Source: an uncultured Bacteroidales bacterium (GTDB lineage Bacteria > Bacteroidota > Bacteroidia > Bacteroidales > P3). Taken from it: a DNA stretch of 48,288 nt. The stretch is taken from contig ONJQ01000021.1 of NCBI GenBank assembly GCA_900318175.1, positions 1-48,288 on the forward strand, in the 5' to 3' direction. The notes under the pieces were generated by a model. That model saw only the letters and a program-made list of their open reading frames with translations. It was not told the DNA's origin and did no database searches. The position numbers and the translations under genes are program-made. This document shows positions 35,623 to 44,127 of this stretch, piece by piece; positions within the stretch are counted from its first letter, which is position 1, and each line of letters opens with the position of its first letter.

Positions 35623-35654
35623 TTTGTCCGAATGAAATAAAATTCGTATTTTTG
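35623..35654 (+). promoter_or_regulatory. Full sigma-ABfr promoter of the glsA-like/glsB/engB/PBP4 operon
   Basis: TTTG at 35623-35626, a 20-nt spacer and TATTTTTG at 35647-35654; the ATG is 24 bp further. Both boxes and the spacing are consensus. Confidence 0.85.
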
Positions 35655-35677
35655 CATTTTCGAAAAAAGATACTGCC

Positions 35678-36553
35678 ATGGAAGAAAGGAATCACTTAGA
35701 CCCCGCGGAAATAACCCAGAAGCACGTTGACCTTGAGAAGGTTCTTGCAAACAAGAATGTCAAGCTGCCGAGATGGGCACTGCGGATGGTAGAGCGGCTG
35801 CTGCATCTGGACAAAATCAACGAAACTATATACCGTCTGCGCGACAAGTTTGGGCTTGACTTCGTGCACGCCTTTTTGGAGGGCAACCACCCGAACGACC
35901 TGAACGCAAAGATCGAGGTGGTGAACCCGGAGAACATCCCCACCGAAGGCTACCCCATCATAGCGGGCAACCACCCGTTGGGAGGCCCCGACGGGCTGGC
36001 AGTGATGGCCGCCGTGGGGCGCTACCGCCAGGACATCAAGTTCCCGGTGACGGACTTCCTGCTCTACCTGCCCGGCCCGGCACCGCTGTTTGTGCCCATC
36101 GACAAGGTGAATCACAAGAACACCAATGTCAACGCCTTGGAGGAGGCCTTTGCGGGCGAGAACTGCCTGCTGTACTTCCCCGCGGGCATCTGCTCGCGCA
36201 AGCAGAAAGGCGGCGAGATTAAAGACCTGGAATGGAAGCCCACCTTTATCAAGAAGGCCGTGCGCTACCACCGCGACGTGGTGCCCTTCTTCTTCGACGC
36301 CAAGAACCGCAAACGTTTTTACAACATTGCCAAGTTGCGCGAGCGGATAGGCATCAAGTTCAATTTCGAGATGGCATTGCTGCCGGGCGAGATGTTTGCC
36401 CAGCGCGGCAAGACGATGCACTTCATCGTGGGCAAGCCCATCCCCTACACCACCTTCGACAACCGCCACAGCGCCAAGGAGTGGGCACAGATGGTAAAGG
36501 AATACTGCTACACGCTGAGGGACAACCCCGACGCAAGCTTTGTGGCGAAGTGA
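35678..36553 (+). CDS. glsA: PlsC-type acyltransferase, likely GlsA of glycine-lipid synthesis
   Basis: 291 residues. The acyltransferase motif is AGNHPLGGPDGLAV (N98, H99, D105), an NHx5D form one residue longer than the usual HX4D that I recall from the Bacteroidota family. LYFPAGICSRK is the second conserved block (the EGTRS-like phosphate-binding region), followed by VPFFFDAKN. The next gene is a hemolysin-like N-acyltransferase, the arrangement known for Bacteroides glycine lipids. There GlsB N-acylates glycine with a 3-hydroxy fatty acid and GlsA O-acylates the hydroxyl. It works at the inner membrane surface. First gene of a four-gene operon. The general family is firm; the glycine-lipid role comes from gene pairing and recall. 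Confidence 0.85.
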   Translation: MEERNHLDPAEITQKHVDLEKVLANKNVKLPRWALRMVERLLHLDKINETIYRLRDKFGLDFVHAFLEGNHPNDLNAKIEVVNPENIPTEGYPIIAGNHPLGGPDGLAVMAAVGRYRQDIKFPVTDFLLYLPGPAPLFVPIDKVNHKNTNVNALEEAFAGENCLLYFPAGICSRKQKGGEIKDLEWKPTFIKKAVRYHRDVVPFFFDAKNRKRFYNIAKLRERIGIKFNFEMALLPGEMFAQRGKTMHFIVGKPIPYTTFDNRHSAKEWAQMVKEYCYTLRDNPDASFVAK

Positions 36554-36639
36554 CAACAGGCGCCAAAGACCGCTGCACCACCCACGCCAAAAGCCACGGA
36601 CTAACAAAAAAACGCAAACAAAGATAACACAATCTCCCT

Positions 36640-37776
36640 ATGGACACAGACACATCATACATCATACCCCCAGTGCCGCGCGACCTGATCAAGGCCGAAC
36701 TGAAGCACAAGAATTTTCTCCGCATGACGAACAGCGGAAACAAAGAGATATATATCACCACGGCACACCTGTCGCCCAACATCATGCGGGAGATAGGACG
36801 GCTGCGTGAACTGAGCTTTGCGTTGGACGGCGGCGGGACGGGAAAGGACTGCGACATTGACGAGTTCGACACCATGCCCGAGCCCTACTGCTTCAAGCAG
36901 CTGTTTGTGTGGAGCCCGGAGGACGAGGAGATTGTGGGGGGCTACCGTTTCATCCACGGCAGCAACATGATGCGCCGCGAGGACGGGAGCATAGCCACCC
37001 CCACGGCGGAACTGTTTCAATACTCTGACCGCTTTGTGAACGACCTGCTGCCCTACACCGTGGAGCTGGGACGCGCCTTTGTACAGCCCGAATTCCAGCC
37101 CGGAAACAACCTGCGGAAAGGGCTCTACTCGCTGGACAACCTGTGGGACGGTCTGGGTGCGATAGCCCTTGAGATACCCGAGACGCTGTACTTCTTTGGG
37201 AAGATCACCATGTATCCCCAGATGAACCGACGCGCCAAGGACCTGATACTTTACTTCTACCAAAAGCACTTCCCCGACCCGGAGGGACTGGTGTGGCCCT
37301 ACACGCCCCTGAAGATAGAGTCCGACTTCAACGAGCTGCACGAGCTTTTCAATGGCCGCAACTACAAGGAGGACTACCAGATACTGGTGCGGAGCGTGCG
37401 AGCCTTGGGCTGCACGGTGCCGGCAATGATTAATGCCTACATGAATCTGACACCGACGATGCGCTCGTTCGGCACAGCCATGAACACAGAGTTCGGCAAC
37501 ACAGACGAGACGGGCATCCTGGTGACCCTGCGCGACATCGTGCCGGACAAGCGGAAACGATACATCGAGTCGTACGACACGAAGAACCGGGTGCTTGACA
37601 GGCTGCGCCTGTTCCGCATCAACATGAAGCAGCTGCCCTGGTGGAAACGCATCGACGAGGCGGAGCGCATGGAACTGAAGCGGCTGAAGAACCTGAAAGC
37701 CGCTGCCGAAAAGGCCACACACACCTCGACGCGAAAAAACCGCCGCAACCACCCACAACGCAACAAGAAAGACTAA
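36640..37776 (+). CDS. glsB: Hemolysin-like GNAT N-acyltransferase, likely GlsB of glycine-lipid synthesis
   Basis: 378 residues. It resembles the OlsB/hemolysin-like acyltransferase family fused to a longer C-terminus, as in Bacteroidota: GRLRELSFALDGGGTGKDCDIDEFD, QLFVWSPEDEEIVGGYRF, ELGRAFVQPEFQPGNNLRKGL. In Bacteroides the homologue attaches a 3-hydroxyacyl chain to the nitrogen of glycine, making the precursor of glycine and flavolipin-type lipids that matter for stress fitness and colonisation. The C-terminal about 25 residues are strongly basic (TRKNRRNHPQRNKKD) and may touch the membrane surface. It follows the acyltransferase by 86 bp and precedes engB by 22 bp. The glycine specificity is inferred from homology and neighbourhood. 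Confidence 0.85.
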   Translation: MDTDTSYIIPPVPRDLIKAELKHKNFLRMTNSGNKEIYITTAHLSPNIMREIGRLRELSFALDGGGTGKDCDIDEFDTMPEPYCFKQLFVWSPEDEEIVGGYRFIHGSNMMRREDGSIATPTAELFQYSDRFVNDLLPYTVELGRAFVQPEFQPGNNLRKGLYSLDNLWDGLGAIALEIPETLYFFGKITMYPQMNRRAKDLILYFYQKHFPDPEGLVWPYTPLKIESDFNELHELFNGRNYKEDYQILVRSVRALGCTVPAMINAYMNLTPTMRSFGTAMNTEFGNTDETGILVTLRDIVPDKRKRYIESYDTKNRVLDRLRLFRINMKQLPWWKRIDEAERMELKRLKNLKAAAEKATHTSTRKNRRNHPQRNKKD

Positions 37777-37798
37777 CCATCCAACCCAAGACAGCCCG

Positions 37799-38407
37799 AT
37801 GGAGATAAAGAGCGCCACCTTTGTTGTAAGCAACAGCGACTATCGGAAATGCCCCGAGAGCAAACTGCCCGAGTATGCCTTTATCGGACGGAGCAATGTG
37901 GGCAAGTCGTCGCTTATCAACATGCTGACCCGAAACAAGAATCTGGCCAAGACCAGCGTGAAACCGGGCAAGACGCAACTCATCAACCACTTCCTCATCA
38001 ACAACGAGTGGTACCTGGTAGACCTGCCGGGCTACGGCTACGCCCGCATCTCGAAGAACGCACGGAGCCAGTGGCAGCACATGATCAGCGACTACATACT
38101 GAAACGCGAGAACCTGGCCAACCTGTTTGTGCTGGTGGACTCGCGCATACCGCCACAGCAGATAGACATCGACTTCATCAACTTCGTAGGGCGGAACGGC
38201 ATTCCGCTCACCCTCATCTTCACCAAGACCGACAAACAGAAGCAGCGCGACATTGCCGCCACGGTGAACGGGATGAAACGTGCGCTGAGCGAGACGTGGG
38301 AGGATCTGCCGGAGATGATACTGACCTCGTCGGTGGCACAGTCGGGACGCGACCATGTGCTGTTCCGCATAGAGCAGATAAACAACGCGATAAAGAGTGA
38401 GCAATAA
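37799..38407 (+). CDS. engB: Ribosome-biogenesis GTPase EngB (YihA/YsxC)
   Basis: 202 residues, the full EngB length. G1 is FIGRSNVGKSSLIN, G2 region SVKPGKTQ, G3 DLPGYGYA, G4 TKTD and G5 TSSVAQSG. EngB is a circular-site GTPase needed for assembly of the large ribosomal subunit. It lies inside the envelope-lipid operon, 22 bp after glsB; a close metabolic link is not obvious, so shared growth-rate control is the simplest reading. Confidence 0.96.
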   Translation: MEIKSATFVVSNSDYRKCPESKLPEYAFIGRSNVGKSSLINMLTRNKNLAKTSVKPGKTQLINHFLINNEWYLVDLPGYGYARISKNARSQWQHMISDYILKRENLANLFVLVDSRIPPQQIDIDFINFVGRNGIPLTLIFTKTDKQKQRDIAATVNGMKRALSETWEDLPEMILTSSVAQSGRDHVLFRIEQINNAIKSEQ

Positions 38408-38499
38408 GAACCCATATAGAGCAATCGGATTACAGAAGCCCCCAAAGACGGCTCCTGTCGTGAGGACGCATTAACACTCCCCAACAACATCAATTCTTA

Positions 38500-39957
38500 A
38501 TGAACAATCATCACAAGCCTATGACTAATAGCAAGAAAATACTGCTGGCAATCATCACCCTGATGCTGTGCATGGTCACGGAAGCGCAGAACACCGACCG
38601 GCTGGACTTCGTGGTGAGGCACGCCACGCTGAAGCCCGCCATGCGGCATGCGTCGTTTGCCGTGTGCGTACACAACATCACCAAGGACAGCACCATCTAC
38701 TCCCGCAACGACGACCTGTCCATGCAGCCCGCAGCCCTGAACAAACTGTTCACCACCGCAGCCGCCTACAGCCGCATGGGGCCCAAGTTCTATTTTGAGA
38801 ACTTCCTGTACTACAGCGGCGAGATAGACCGCCAAGGCACGCTGCAGGGCGACATCATTATTGCCGGCACGGGCGACCCCTTCTTCTGCTCCGACCGCTT
38901 CCCCCACACGGACTCGACCTTCTTCCGCTTGGCCGACGCCATCCGCAAAAAAGGCATCAAGCGCATCAACGGCCACATCTACGCCGACACCAGCATCTTT
39001 GAAGGCGACATGGTGCACCCCTCCTGGCGGTGGGACGACATAGGCAACCACTTAGGCAGCGGAGCGTGCGGCATCAACTATAACGAGAACTCGGTCGACG
39101 TGCATATACGGGCAGGACGCCGCGTGGGCGACGCCGCCATCATCACCAGCACGCACCCCGAAATACCCATCAGCAACCATGTGGTCACCGGACCGCGGGA
39201 CACGCTGTTTGACATCTGCTTCTACGGCTCACCCACCGACGCGGGACGCACCTGCCGCGGTGTCATTCCCTTAGGCACTGCGGACACCCATTTCCGCGCC
39301 TCGCTGCCCCAGCCGGCCTACCATCTGGCTGTGGACCTGACCCGCTACCTGCGGAGCCACGGCATTGCCGTCACCGGCGAACCAGCAGTGAACTTCACCA
39401 TGCCCAAGCAGTACAGACAGCTCTATATCGACACCGCCTTCAACCTTTTCACCACGACAGCCCTCACCACCCAGACCAACAACAACATTGCCGCCGAGAG
39501 CCTCTTCAAACTGCTGGGCTACCTGCGGGATGGGCACGGCAACTTTGCTTCGGGCCGTAAGTTTATGTACGAATACTTCCAGGAGCTGGACCTCAGCACC
39601 ACGGGAGTGAACATGGTGGACGGCAGCGGCCTGTCGCGCGACAACCGCGTCACCGCCTACTTTGTGTGCCAGTTCCTCGACGCGGTGGCACGGCAGCAAT
39701 TCTTCTTCGACTTTGCCGGGGCACTGGGCATCAGCAACCGCATACCGGAATACGACATCATACCCCGCGTTCCCGACGACTGCTCGCTGCGCATCAAGAG
39801 CGGCGTGGCTCCCGGGGTGCGCAACTTTGCCGGCTACTTTACCAACCAGGACGACCAGGTGTTCAGCTTCGCCATACTCTGCAACAACTACAACTGCGAC
39901 GAGGCCACAATAGACCAGTTTATCAAAGGCATCATCGAGGAGATTATCCGCCTCTGA
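38500..39957 (+). CDS. PBP4 (DacB) family protein, probable pseudoenzyme
   Basis: 485 residues with an N-terminal signal segment (KKILLAIITLMLCMVTEAQ). It aligns by eye with the PBP4/DacB family of D-Ala-D-Ala carboxypeptidase/endopeptidases: YADTSIFEGD, VDGSGLSRDNRVTA and KSGVAPGVRNFAGYF are family blocks. The nucleophile motif SxxK reads A79-L80-N81-K82, so the catalytic Ser is Ala. The SxN motif reads N327-N328-N329, so its Ser is Asn. The third motif KTG is KSG (433-435), which is tolerated. Without the nucleophile it cannot act as a serine acyl-enzyme peptidase; a peptidoglycan-binding or regulatory role is more likely. The frame is long, unbroken and otherwise conserved, so it is not a decayed gene. 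Last in the operon, with a terminator after it. Confidence 0.85.
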   Translation: MNNHHKPMTNSKKILLAIITLMLCMVTEAQNTDRLDFVVRHATLKPAMRHASFAVCVHNITKDSTIYSRNDDLSMQPAALNKLFTTAAAYSRMGPKFYFENFLYYSGEIDRQGTLQGDIIIAGTGDPFFCSDRFPHTDSTFFRLADAIRKKGIKRINGHIYADTSIFEGDMVHPSWRWDDIGNHLGSGACGINYNENSVDVHIRAGRRVGDAAIITSTHPEIPISNHVVTGPRDTLFDICFYGSPTDAGRTCRGVIPLGTADTHFRASLPQPAYHLAVDLTRYLRSHGIAVTGEPAVNFTMPKQYRQLYIDTAFNLFTTTALTTQTNNNIAAESLFKLLGYLRDGHGNFASGRKFMYEYFQELDLSTTGVNMVDGSGLSRDNRVTAYFVCQFLDAVARQQFFFDFAGALGISNRIPEYDIIPRVPDDCSLRIKSGVAPGVRNFAGYFTNQDDQVFSFAILCNNYNCDEATIDQFIKGIIEEIIRL

Positions 39958-39971
39958 CACGGGCGGTAAAC

Positions 39972-40015
39972 AAAAAGAATCAGGGACAAGAGTTGTCTTG
40001 CCCCTGATTCTTTTT
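39972..40015. terminator. Bidirectional terminator between the PBP4-like and C10-protease genes
   Basis: A 20-bp stem with one mismatch (39972-39991 against 39996-40015) and a 4-nt loop, with A-rich and T-rich ends. It suits both convergent transcripts. Confidence 0.92.
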
Positions 40016-40033
40016 TGGAGTGGCGAGAATGGG

Positions 40034-42010
40034 CTATTGTTTCACAATCCTTCTGACCACGGTGTTGTTGCCCGTCACTATGCGGACGAAATAGGCTCCC
40101 GCGGGGAGCGCGCGCATGTCAATGGTCGGCTGGATGGTGGAGAGTATCCGACGGCCACTCATCTCCATCAGTTCCACCTTCTGCAGACCTTCCGCACGGA
40201 CGGTGAGGAGGTCAATAACGGGGTTGGGATAGAGAGCCACCGCCTCGGAAAGGTCGGCGCTGCGGTCTTCAATGCCCACATGGGCACAAGGCCACTCCAC
40301 ATGGTGGGAGCCACCGTTGCGGTAGGCATTCTGCACCTTGACCAAGTCCTCGCCATGCCGGTTGCGGATGGTGTAGTTGATGTAGCGGTCGGTACCGCCG
40401 CCCGGGTGCCATACGACACGGATGTCGTGCGGAGCCACCAAGATGTCGACAGAGTCCTTGGTGCCCTGTTCCAGACGTGCTTTGCCGTATAGGAAACCCT
40501 GCGTCGACTCGAACGAGAGGTAGGCACCGCCCTGCCAGGTCTGGCCGTGGTTGCATTCCATCACCACCGTCAGCGGACACATTTCATCTTCTTCATAGAA
40601 GCCCTGGGCCACACGCACGGTGCATTGCTCGCCGCCCTGCGTGAAGGTGATGACAGCGAAACGCTCTTGGCCGGCATTGTTTTCGGAGACATGGAAGAAA
40701 ATCCATCCAGCACGGTCGAAGTGGTTCTCGGAAAAGGTAATCCAGTCGGCGTTGCAGGAGAGGCTCCACGGTGCATCGACGGTGTCGTTGATGCAGAACA
40801 GCAGCGAGTCGTCGCCGCCATCGCGGCTCATGAAGAAGAGCGTGTCGCTGGCCCGCATACGGTAGTCCGGCACCAGGCCGAGGAGGGCAGCGTTGTTGTC
40901 GTTAAAGGTATAGGTGCCGTTGCCACCCACACCGCCCACACCGGGGCTGATGGAGTCGACGGGGAAGAAACCGTCGCCACGGCCGCTCCAGCCGAAGTTG
41001 AAGTGCATGTAGCCGCGACTGTCGTAGCCGTCGCACACAAAGCCGTGGCCGCCAGCATCGCCCGAGCCTGTGTAGACGATGGGATGGCCCAAGTCGAGCT
41101 CGGCAATAAGCATGTCGCGCCATTGGTCTTTGGTGTAGAATCCCCTGTGAACGACACGCATCTCGGCACTATAGCCGAAGTAGTCTTTCAGCGAGTTGTC
41201 GATGCTGGGTATACCTTCCATTCCAGCCAAGCCCGCCGCTGCACTACCATCGGGGTCGTACTGCATATCAAGACTCACACCGCAGTGGTACATCAGCGTT
41301 GCCACCGCCTCTATCTCCACCATGGGAGTGGAGTAGGTTGCCCTAACGGGCATGTTGTCCCAGTCGTAAAGGGTGTGGGCGAAATCGGCGGACTGCACCC
41401 CATAGCTCGCATGGGTGTAGCTATGGCTGCCCATGCCGAAGGCGGGGTAGTGCCAGAAATTCATCACCTGAGCCTGCGCAGTGGCGGCACAGCCCGTTGC
41501 CGAGTTGCCGGGACAGTAGCCATTGTAGGGATAGGCCTGGTCCCAATAGGTGGTGAGCAAGGGGGCCACACCGGTGGTGTCGCCATCCTTGGGCATCAGG
41601 TTGTTTTCTAAGGCATACCACTCGGGGGAGAATTGAGAATCGAGCACTGAGAATTGAGAATTGGCTACCGCATCAATTTCTTGCTGGTAGGCATGCAGCC
41701 ACTGTTGCAGGGCTGGCGGGAGAGTATCAGGGTCTAATGTACCTGTGGTCGAATAGCCTAAGATGGGGCGCACCGCATCGTCGGCAGCCACCAGCACAAA
41801 ACCGCCCTCTGCGACTGCAAACAGGTAAATGCCTTTATATTGCCATTCAGCGGGGGTCGCAGTCAATGTAGCGTTCCCCTTCGCGCCATTTAACGAGGCG
41901 TAAAAGTGCTGCGCCACCCTGGCAGCACGTTTGGGATTCACAGGCGCAGCAACGGCGGTGCCAAGCATCAGCACCGCAGCAGCCAGCAATATTACCTTGT
42001 TCAGTTTCAT
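40034..42010 (-). CDS. C10 (streptopain-like) cysteine protease with T9SS sorting domain
   Basis: 658 residues. Signal peptide about 1-22, then a SpeB-type propeptide (about 23-150, ending LENNLMPKDG before the mature domain). Catalytic Cys is C174 in GNSATGCAATAQAQVM; catalytic His is H322 in GDAGGHGFVCDGY; the HFNFGWSGRGDGFF motif follows. A beta-sandwich region leads to a C-terminal T9SS type A sorting domain (ALYPNPVIDLLTV ... LPAGAYFVRIVTG ... RRIVKQ). The propeptide residues 117-128 (NSQFSVLDSQFS) are encoded by a heptanucleotide tandem repeat at 41628-41662. Such proteases are papain-fold virulence or nutrition enzymes made as zymogens. A lipoprotein gene lies 15 bp upstream in the same transcript. 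Confidence 0.92.
   Translation of the reverse strand: MKLNKVILLAAAVLMLGTAVAAPVNPKRAARVAQHFYASLNGAKGNATLTATPAEWQYKGIYLFAVAEGGFVLVAADDAVRPILGYSTTGTLDPDTLPPALQQWLHAYQQEIDAVANSQFSVLDSQFSPEWYALENNLMPKDGDTTGVAPLLTTYWDQAYPYNGYCPGNSATGCAATAQAQVMNFWHYPAFGMGSHSYTHASYGVQSADFAHTLYDWDNMPVRATYSTPMVEIEAVATLMYHCGVSLDMQYDPDGSAAAGLAGMEGIPSIDNSLKDYFGYSAEMRVVHRGFYTKDQWRDMLIAELDLGHPIVYTGSGDAGGHGFVCDGYDSRGYMHFNFGWSGRGDGFFPVDSISPGVGGVGGNGTYTFNDNNAALLGLVPDYRMRASDTLFFMSRDGGDDSLLFCINDTVDAPWSLSCNADWITFSENHFDRAGWIFFHVSENNAGQERFAVITFTQGGEQCTVRVAQGFYEEDEMCPLTVVMECNHGQTWQGGAYLSFESTQGFLYGKARLEQGTKDSVDILVAPHDIRVVWHPGGGTDRYINYTIRNRHGEDLVKVQNAYRNGGSHHVEWPCAHVGIEDRSADLSEAVALYPNPVIDLLTVRAEGLQKVELMEMSGRRILSTIQPTIDMRALPAGAYFVRIVTGNNTVVRRIVKQ
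41628..41662 (-). repeat. Five tandem heptamers inside the C10 protease propeptide
   Basis: On the plus strand the units read GAGAATT, GAGAATC, GAGCACT, GAGAATT, GAGAATT. Seven is not a multiple of three, so gain or loss of one unit shifts the reading frame, while three units (21 bp) keep it. It encodes the repeated peptide NSQFS. Confidence 0.85.
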
Positions 42011-42025
42011 AGCAATGCCCAGTTA

Positions 42026-42646
42026 TCAATTTTTCAAAGCACGGGCGATTCTGCCCACAATGTTACCCCAGCTCATCCTGCCTTTTGCAGTCTTGGCACC
42101 GGGGATAAGGGCCTTGGCGGGCTCGACAGGCACCTGTGTGAACACCACCACTGAGGTTCCCATTATCTCTTCCATGTCGGGGTCGTCGAAATCAAGAGTC
42201 AGGGTCTTGGCCACTGTGTCGTAAACCAGTTGGTAAGAATAGTAGGCTGTGTCGCCCAGCTCATCATCGTAATATTGGCATTTCAATATCACGCTGTCAT
42301 TGCTGAAGGTGTAGGTGAACGCTTCTGTCATGTTCTGGCTCTGGGAGGCTGCGGGGTAGTCGGGTACATCGATAACGATATCATGGAACAGTTCTCCGCT
42401 TACCGAGTCGAGGAAGTCGAGCGACAGGTCGTAGGTGACATTCATTTGCATTATACCCTGGTAATAATAGGTGTTCTCCAGGTGGGCAATCCACGAAGTG
42501 CCTTCATAGATGTTCTCGGGAGTTTCCACCTCTGGGGTTTCAGGGGTTTCAGGGGTGACAGGTTCAACCTTTTCTTTCTTGCAACCGGCAAAGGCCAAGG
42601 ATGCGGCCACCGTAACGATGGCTAACGTTTTTAGTGTTGTCTTCAT
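42026..42646 (-). CDS. Lipoprotein encoded directly before the C10 protease
   Basis: 206 residues. MKTTLKTLAIVTVAASLAFAGCKKEK has a good lipobox with Cys22. A linker of TPE repeats follows (TPETPETPEVETPE), encoded by 9-bp repeats at 42534-42560 (two copies of GGGGTTTCA and one variant on the plus strand). The folded part, about residues 45-175, looks all-beta (IYEGTSWIAHLENTY, YDLSLDFLDSV, FTYTFSNDSVIL, YQLVYDTVAKTLTLDF), similar in feel to lipocalin-like Bacteroidota lipoproteins. The stop is only 15 bp from the protease start, so the two are co-transcribed. Because several C10 proteases are encoded with small inhibitors, this may be one, but nothing in the sequence proves it. Confidence 0.75.
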   Translation of the reverse strand: MKTTLKTLAIVTVAASLAFAGCKKEKVEPVTPETPETPEVETPENIYEGTSWIAHLENTYYYQGIMQMNVTYDLSLDFLDSVSGELFHDIVIDVPDYPAASQSQNMTEAFTYTFSNDSVILKCQYYDDELGDTAYYSYQLVYDTVAKTLTLDFDDPDMEEIMGTSVVVFTQVPVEPAKALIPGAKTAKGRMSWGNIVGRIARALKN

Positions 42647-42726
42647 GTTGTTATTGTTTTGTTGTTTATTCGTGCATATACAATAGACGTTTAAGATGGC
42701 AAAATCTTACACGGGGGTGATAATAT

Positions 42727-44094
42727 TTAATGTTTTTTAAGCTTTTTCTCCAGTTTTTGACGTATTGAGGCTTCGAGGGGGATGAAGTTATACTGTTGCC
42801 AGAAGGCTTCGTCGTACTGCTTGTGGTCGGCACGGCGTTGTGGCACCAGCACGCTTCCCGGTGGCTGGATGGTGTTATTCTTCAAGAAGGATGAGCCTTC
42901 CTTGTGTTCGCTGGTCAGCACACATTGGCAATGATTATCCATAGAGTTCAACCCAGCACCCTTGGGACTCGTGGCATTGCAATAAAAGTCCGTGCCCTCG
43001 TCGCGGGTGTAAGATGTCAAAGTGTACTTGCCTTCCACCATGCCATAATTATACACCACATGCTCTCTCCTTGCCAACGAATCAACACCTGCCTTTTTGA
43101 ATACTTTCTTCAAGGGAAAGAATGGGCGCATCGCGAAGTAGTTCGTTTCTTCTATACAGGTGATGGCAAGACTTCCCTTTGCAATCACGATGCGAAAAGA
43201 GCCATGACCACGGAACGGTCCGCCTGAACCATTATATCTTGAGGTGACGACATAATACTGATGTCCTTCGGCATCGGTCATTTCCGACACTTGATATTTA
43301 TTGTGCTTCTTTGCCTTCTCCAAGCGTTTCAGCGACAGGCGAGTCGTGGCATTCGGAATCTCCACTGGGTCGTACAGCACTTCGTTCTCTTCGTAACCGA
43401 TATAATCGCCTGACACCTCCCTTGACACTTGTTTATTTACATAAGCCGTGTCGCACAGCAGCAGACGGTCGTGGCGGATGCTGGTATAGTTACTCTCAAT
43501 GGGACGTTTATTAGGGTGTTTGGGAGTGTCTCCCGGCCCTGCTCCGTTATTCAGTTTCTTCAGCGTATGGTGCTTGTCGTAGCCCACGCGCAGGGCATCA
43601 AACACCATCTCGTCAAAAAGGAACGGCTCGCCGTTCAGCATCCTCACGTCGCGGTAGAACCATGTGCCCACCACGCTGTCGGTCTGGTAGTTCTGCGGTA
43701 TGCGGTTCACCGCATCTATCAATATCTGAGCGGCTGCTTTGGGTGAGTATTCTGTCACCGTCACCTCTTTCAGCCAGCGGCCGCCGTCGGAGGCAAGAGC
43801 CACGTCGGGTTTGCGCTGTGCTTTGGCAATGCTGAGGGTGTCGCGCAGGTAGCCCATCAGGGCATACACCACGCTGCCGTCGCGGTGTTCGGCAGGCACT
43901 TTCAGCACATACTCGCCGTCGTTGTTGGTCTGGGTGTAGATGGCCTGTCCCGCCACACAGACGGTCACGGCCGGCAACCCCTCGCGGGTGTCACGGTCGG
44001 TGACATGCCCGCGAAGGGTCAGATAGTTCTCCTGCGCCTGTGTAAAGCCAATAACTAAAAGGTAAAAACTAAAAGCCAATGCTATCTTTCTCAT
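42727..44094 (-). CDS. Carboxypeptidase-regulatory-like domain protein, exported
   Basis: 455 residues from MRKIALAFSFYLLVIGFTQAQ, a signal peptide. Residues about 25-105 form a carboxypeptidase-D regulatory-like (TonB-receptor plug-leader type) beta domain: LRGHVTDRDTREGLPAVTVCV ... NNDGEYVLKVP ... GYLRDTL. The rest has no clear name but resembles a common group of Bacteroidota exported proteins in which the regulatory-like domain is followed by a long alpha/beta part (PKAAAQILIDAVNRIPQNY, VGTWFYRDVRMLNGEPFL). It may sit in the outer membrane or periplasm. It follows the beta-barrel gene by 33 bp, so it is likely in the GntR-led operon. Confidence 0.78.
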   Translation of the reverse strand: MRKIALAFSFYLLVIGFTQAQENYLTLRGHVTDRDTREGLPAVTVCVAGQAIYTQTNNDGEYVLKVPAEHRDGSVVYALMGYLRDTLSIAKAQRKPDVALASDGGRWLKEVTVTEYSPKAAAQILIDAVNRIPQNYQTDSVVGTWFYRDVRMLNGEPFLFDEMVFDALRVGYDKHHTLKKLNNGAGPGDTPKHPNKRPIESNYTSIRHDRLLLCDTAYVNKQVSREVSGDYIGYEENEVLYDPVEIPNATTRLSLKRLEKAKKHNKYQVSEMTDAEGHQYYVVTSRYNGSGGPFRGHGSFRIVIAKGSLAITCIEETNYFAMRPFFPLKKVFKKAGVDSLARREHVVYNYGMVEGKYTLTSYTRDEGTDFYCNATSPKGAGLNSMDNHCQCVLTSEHKEGSSFLKNNTIQPPGSVLVPQRRADHKQYDEAFWQQYNFIPLEASIRQKLEKKLKKH

Positions 44095-44127
44095 AACATG
44101 CAAATCTATATTAGCCTGCTATCGAAT

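Noticed and set aside
42534-42560. 9-bp repeats in the lipoprotein linker as a phase-variable tract
   Set aside because: The unit is a multiple of three, so changes keep the frame; a simple TPE linker expansion is enough.
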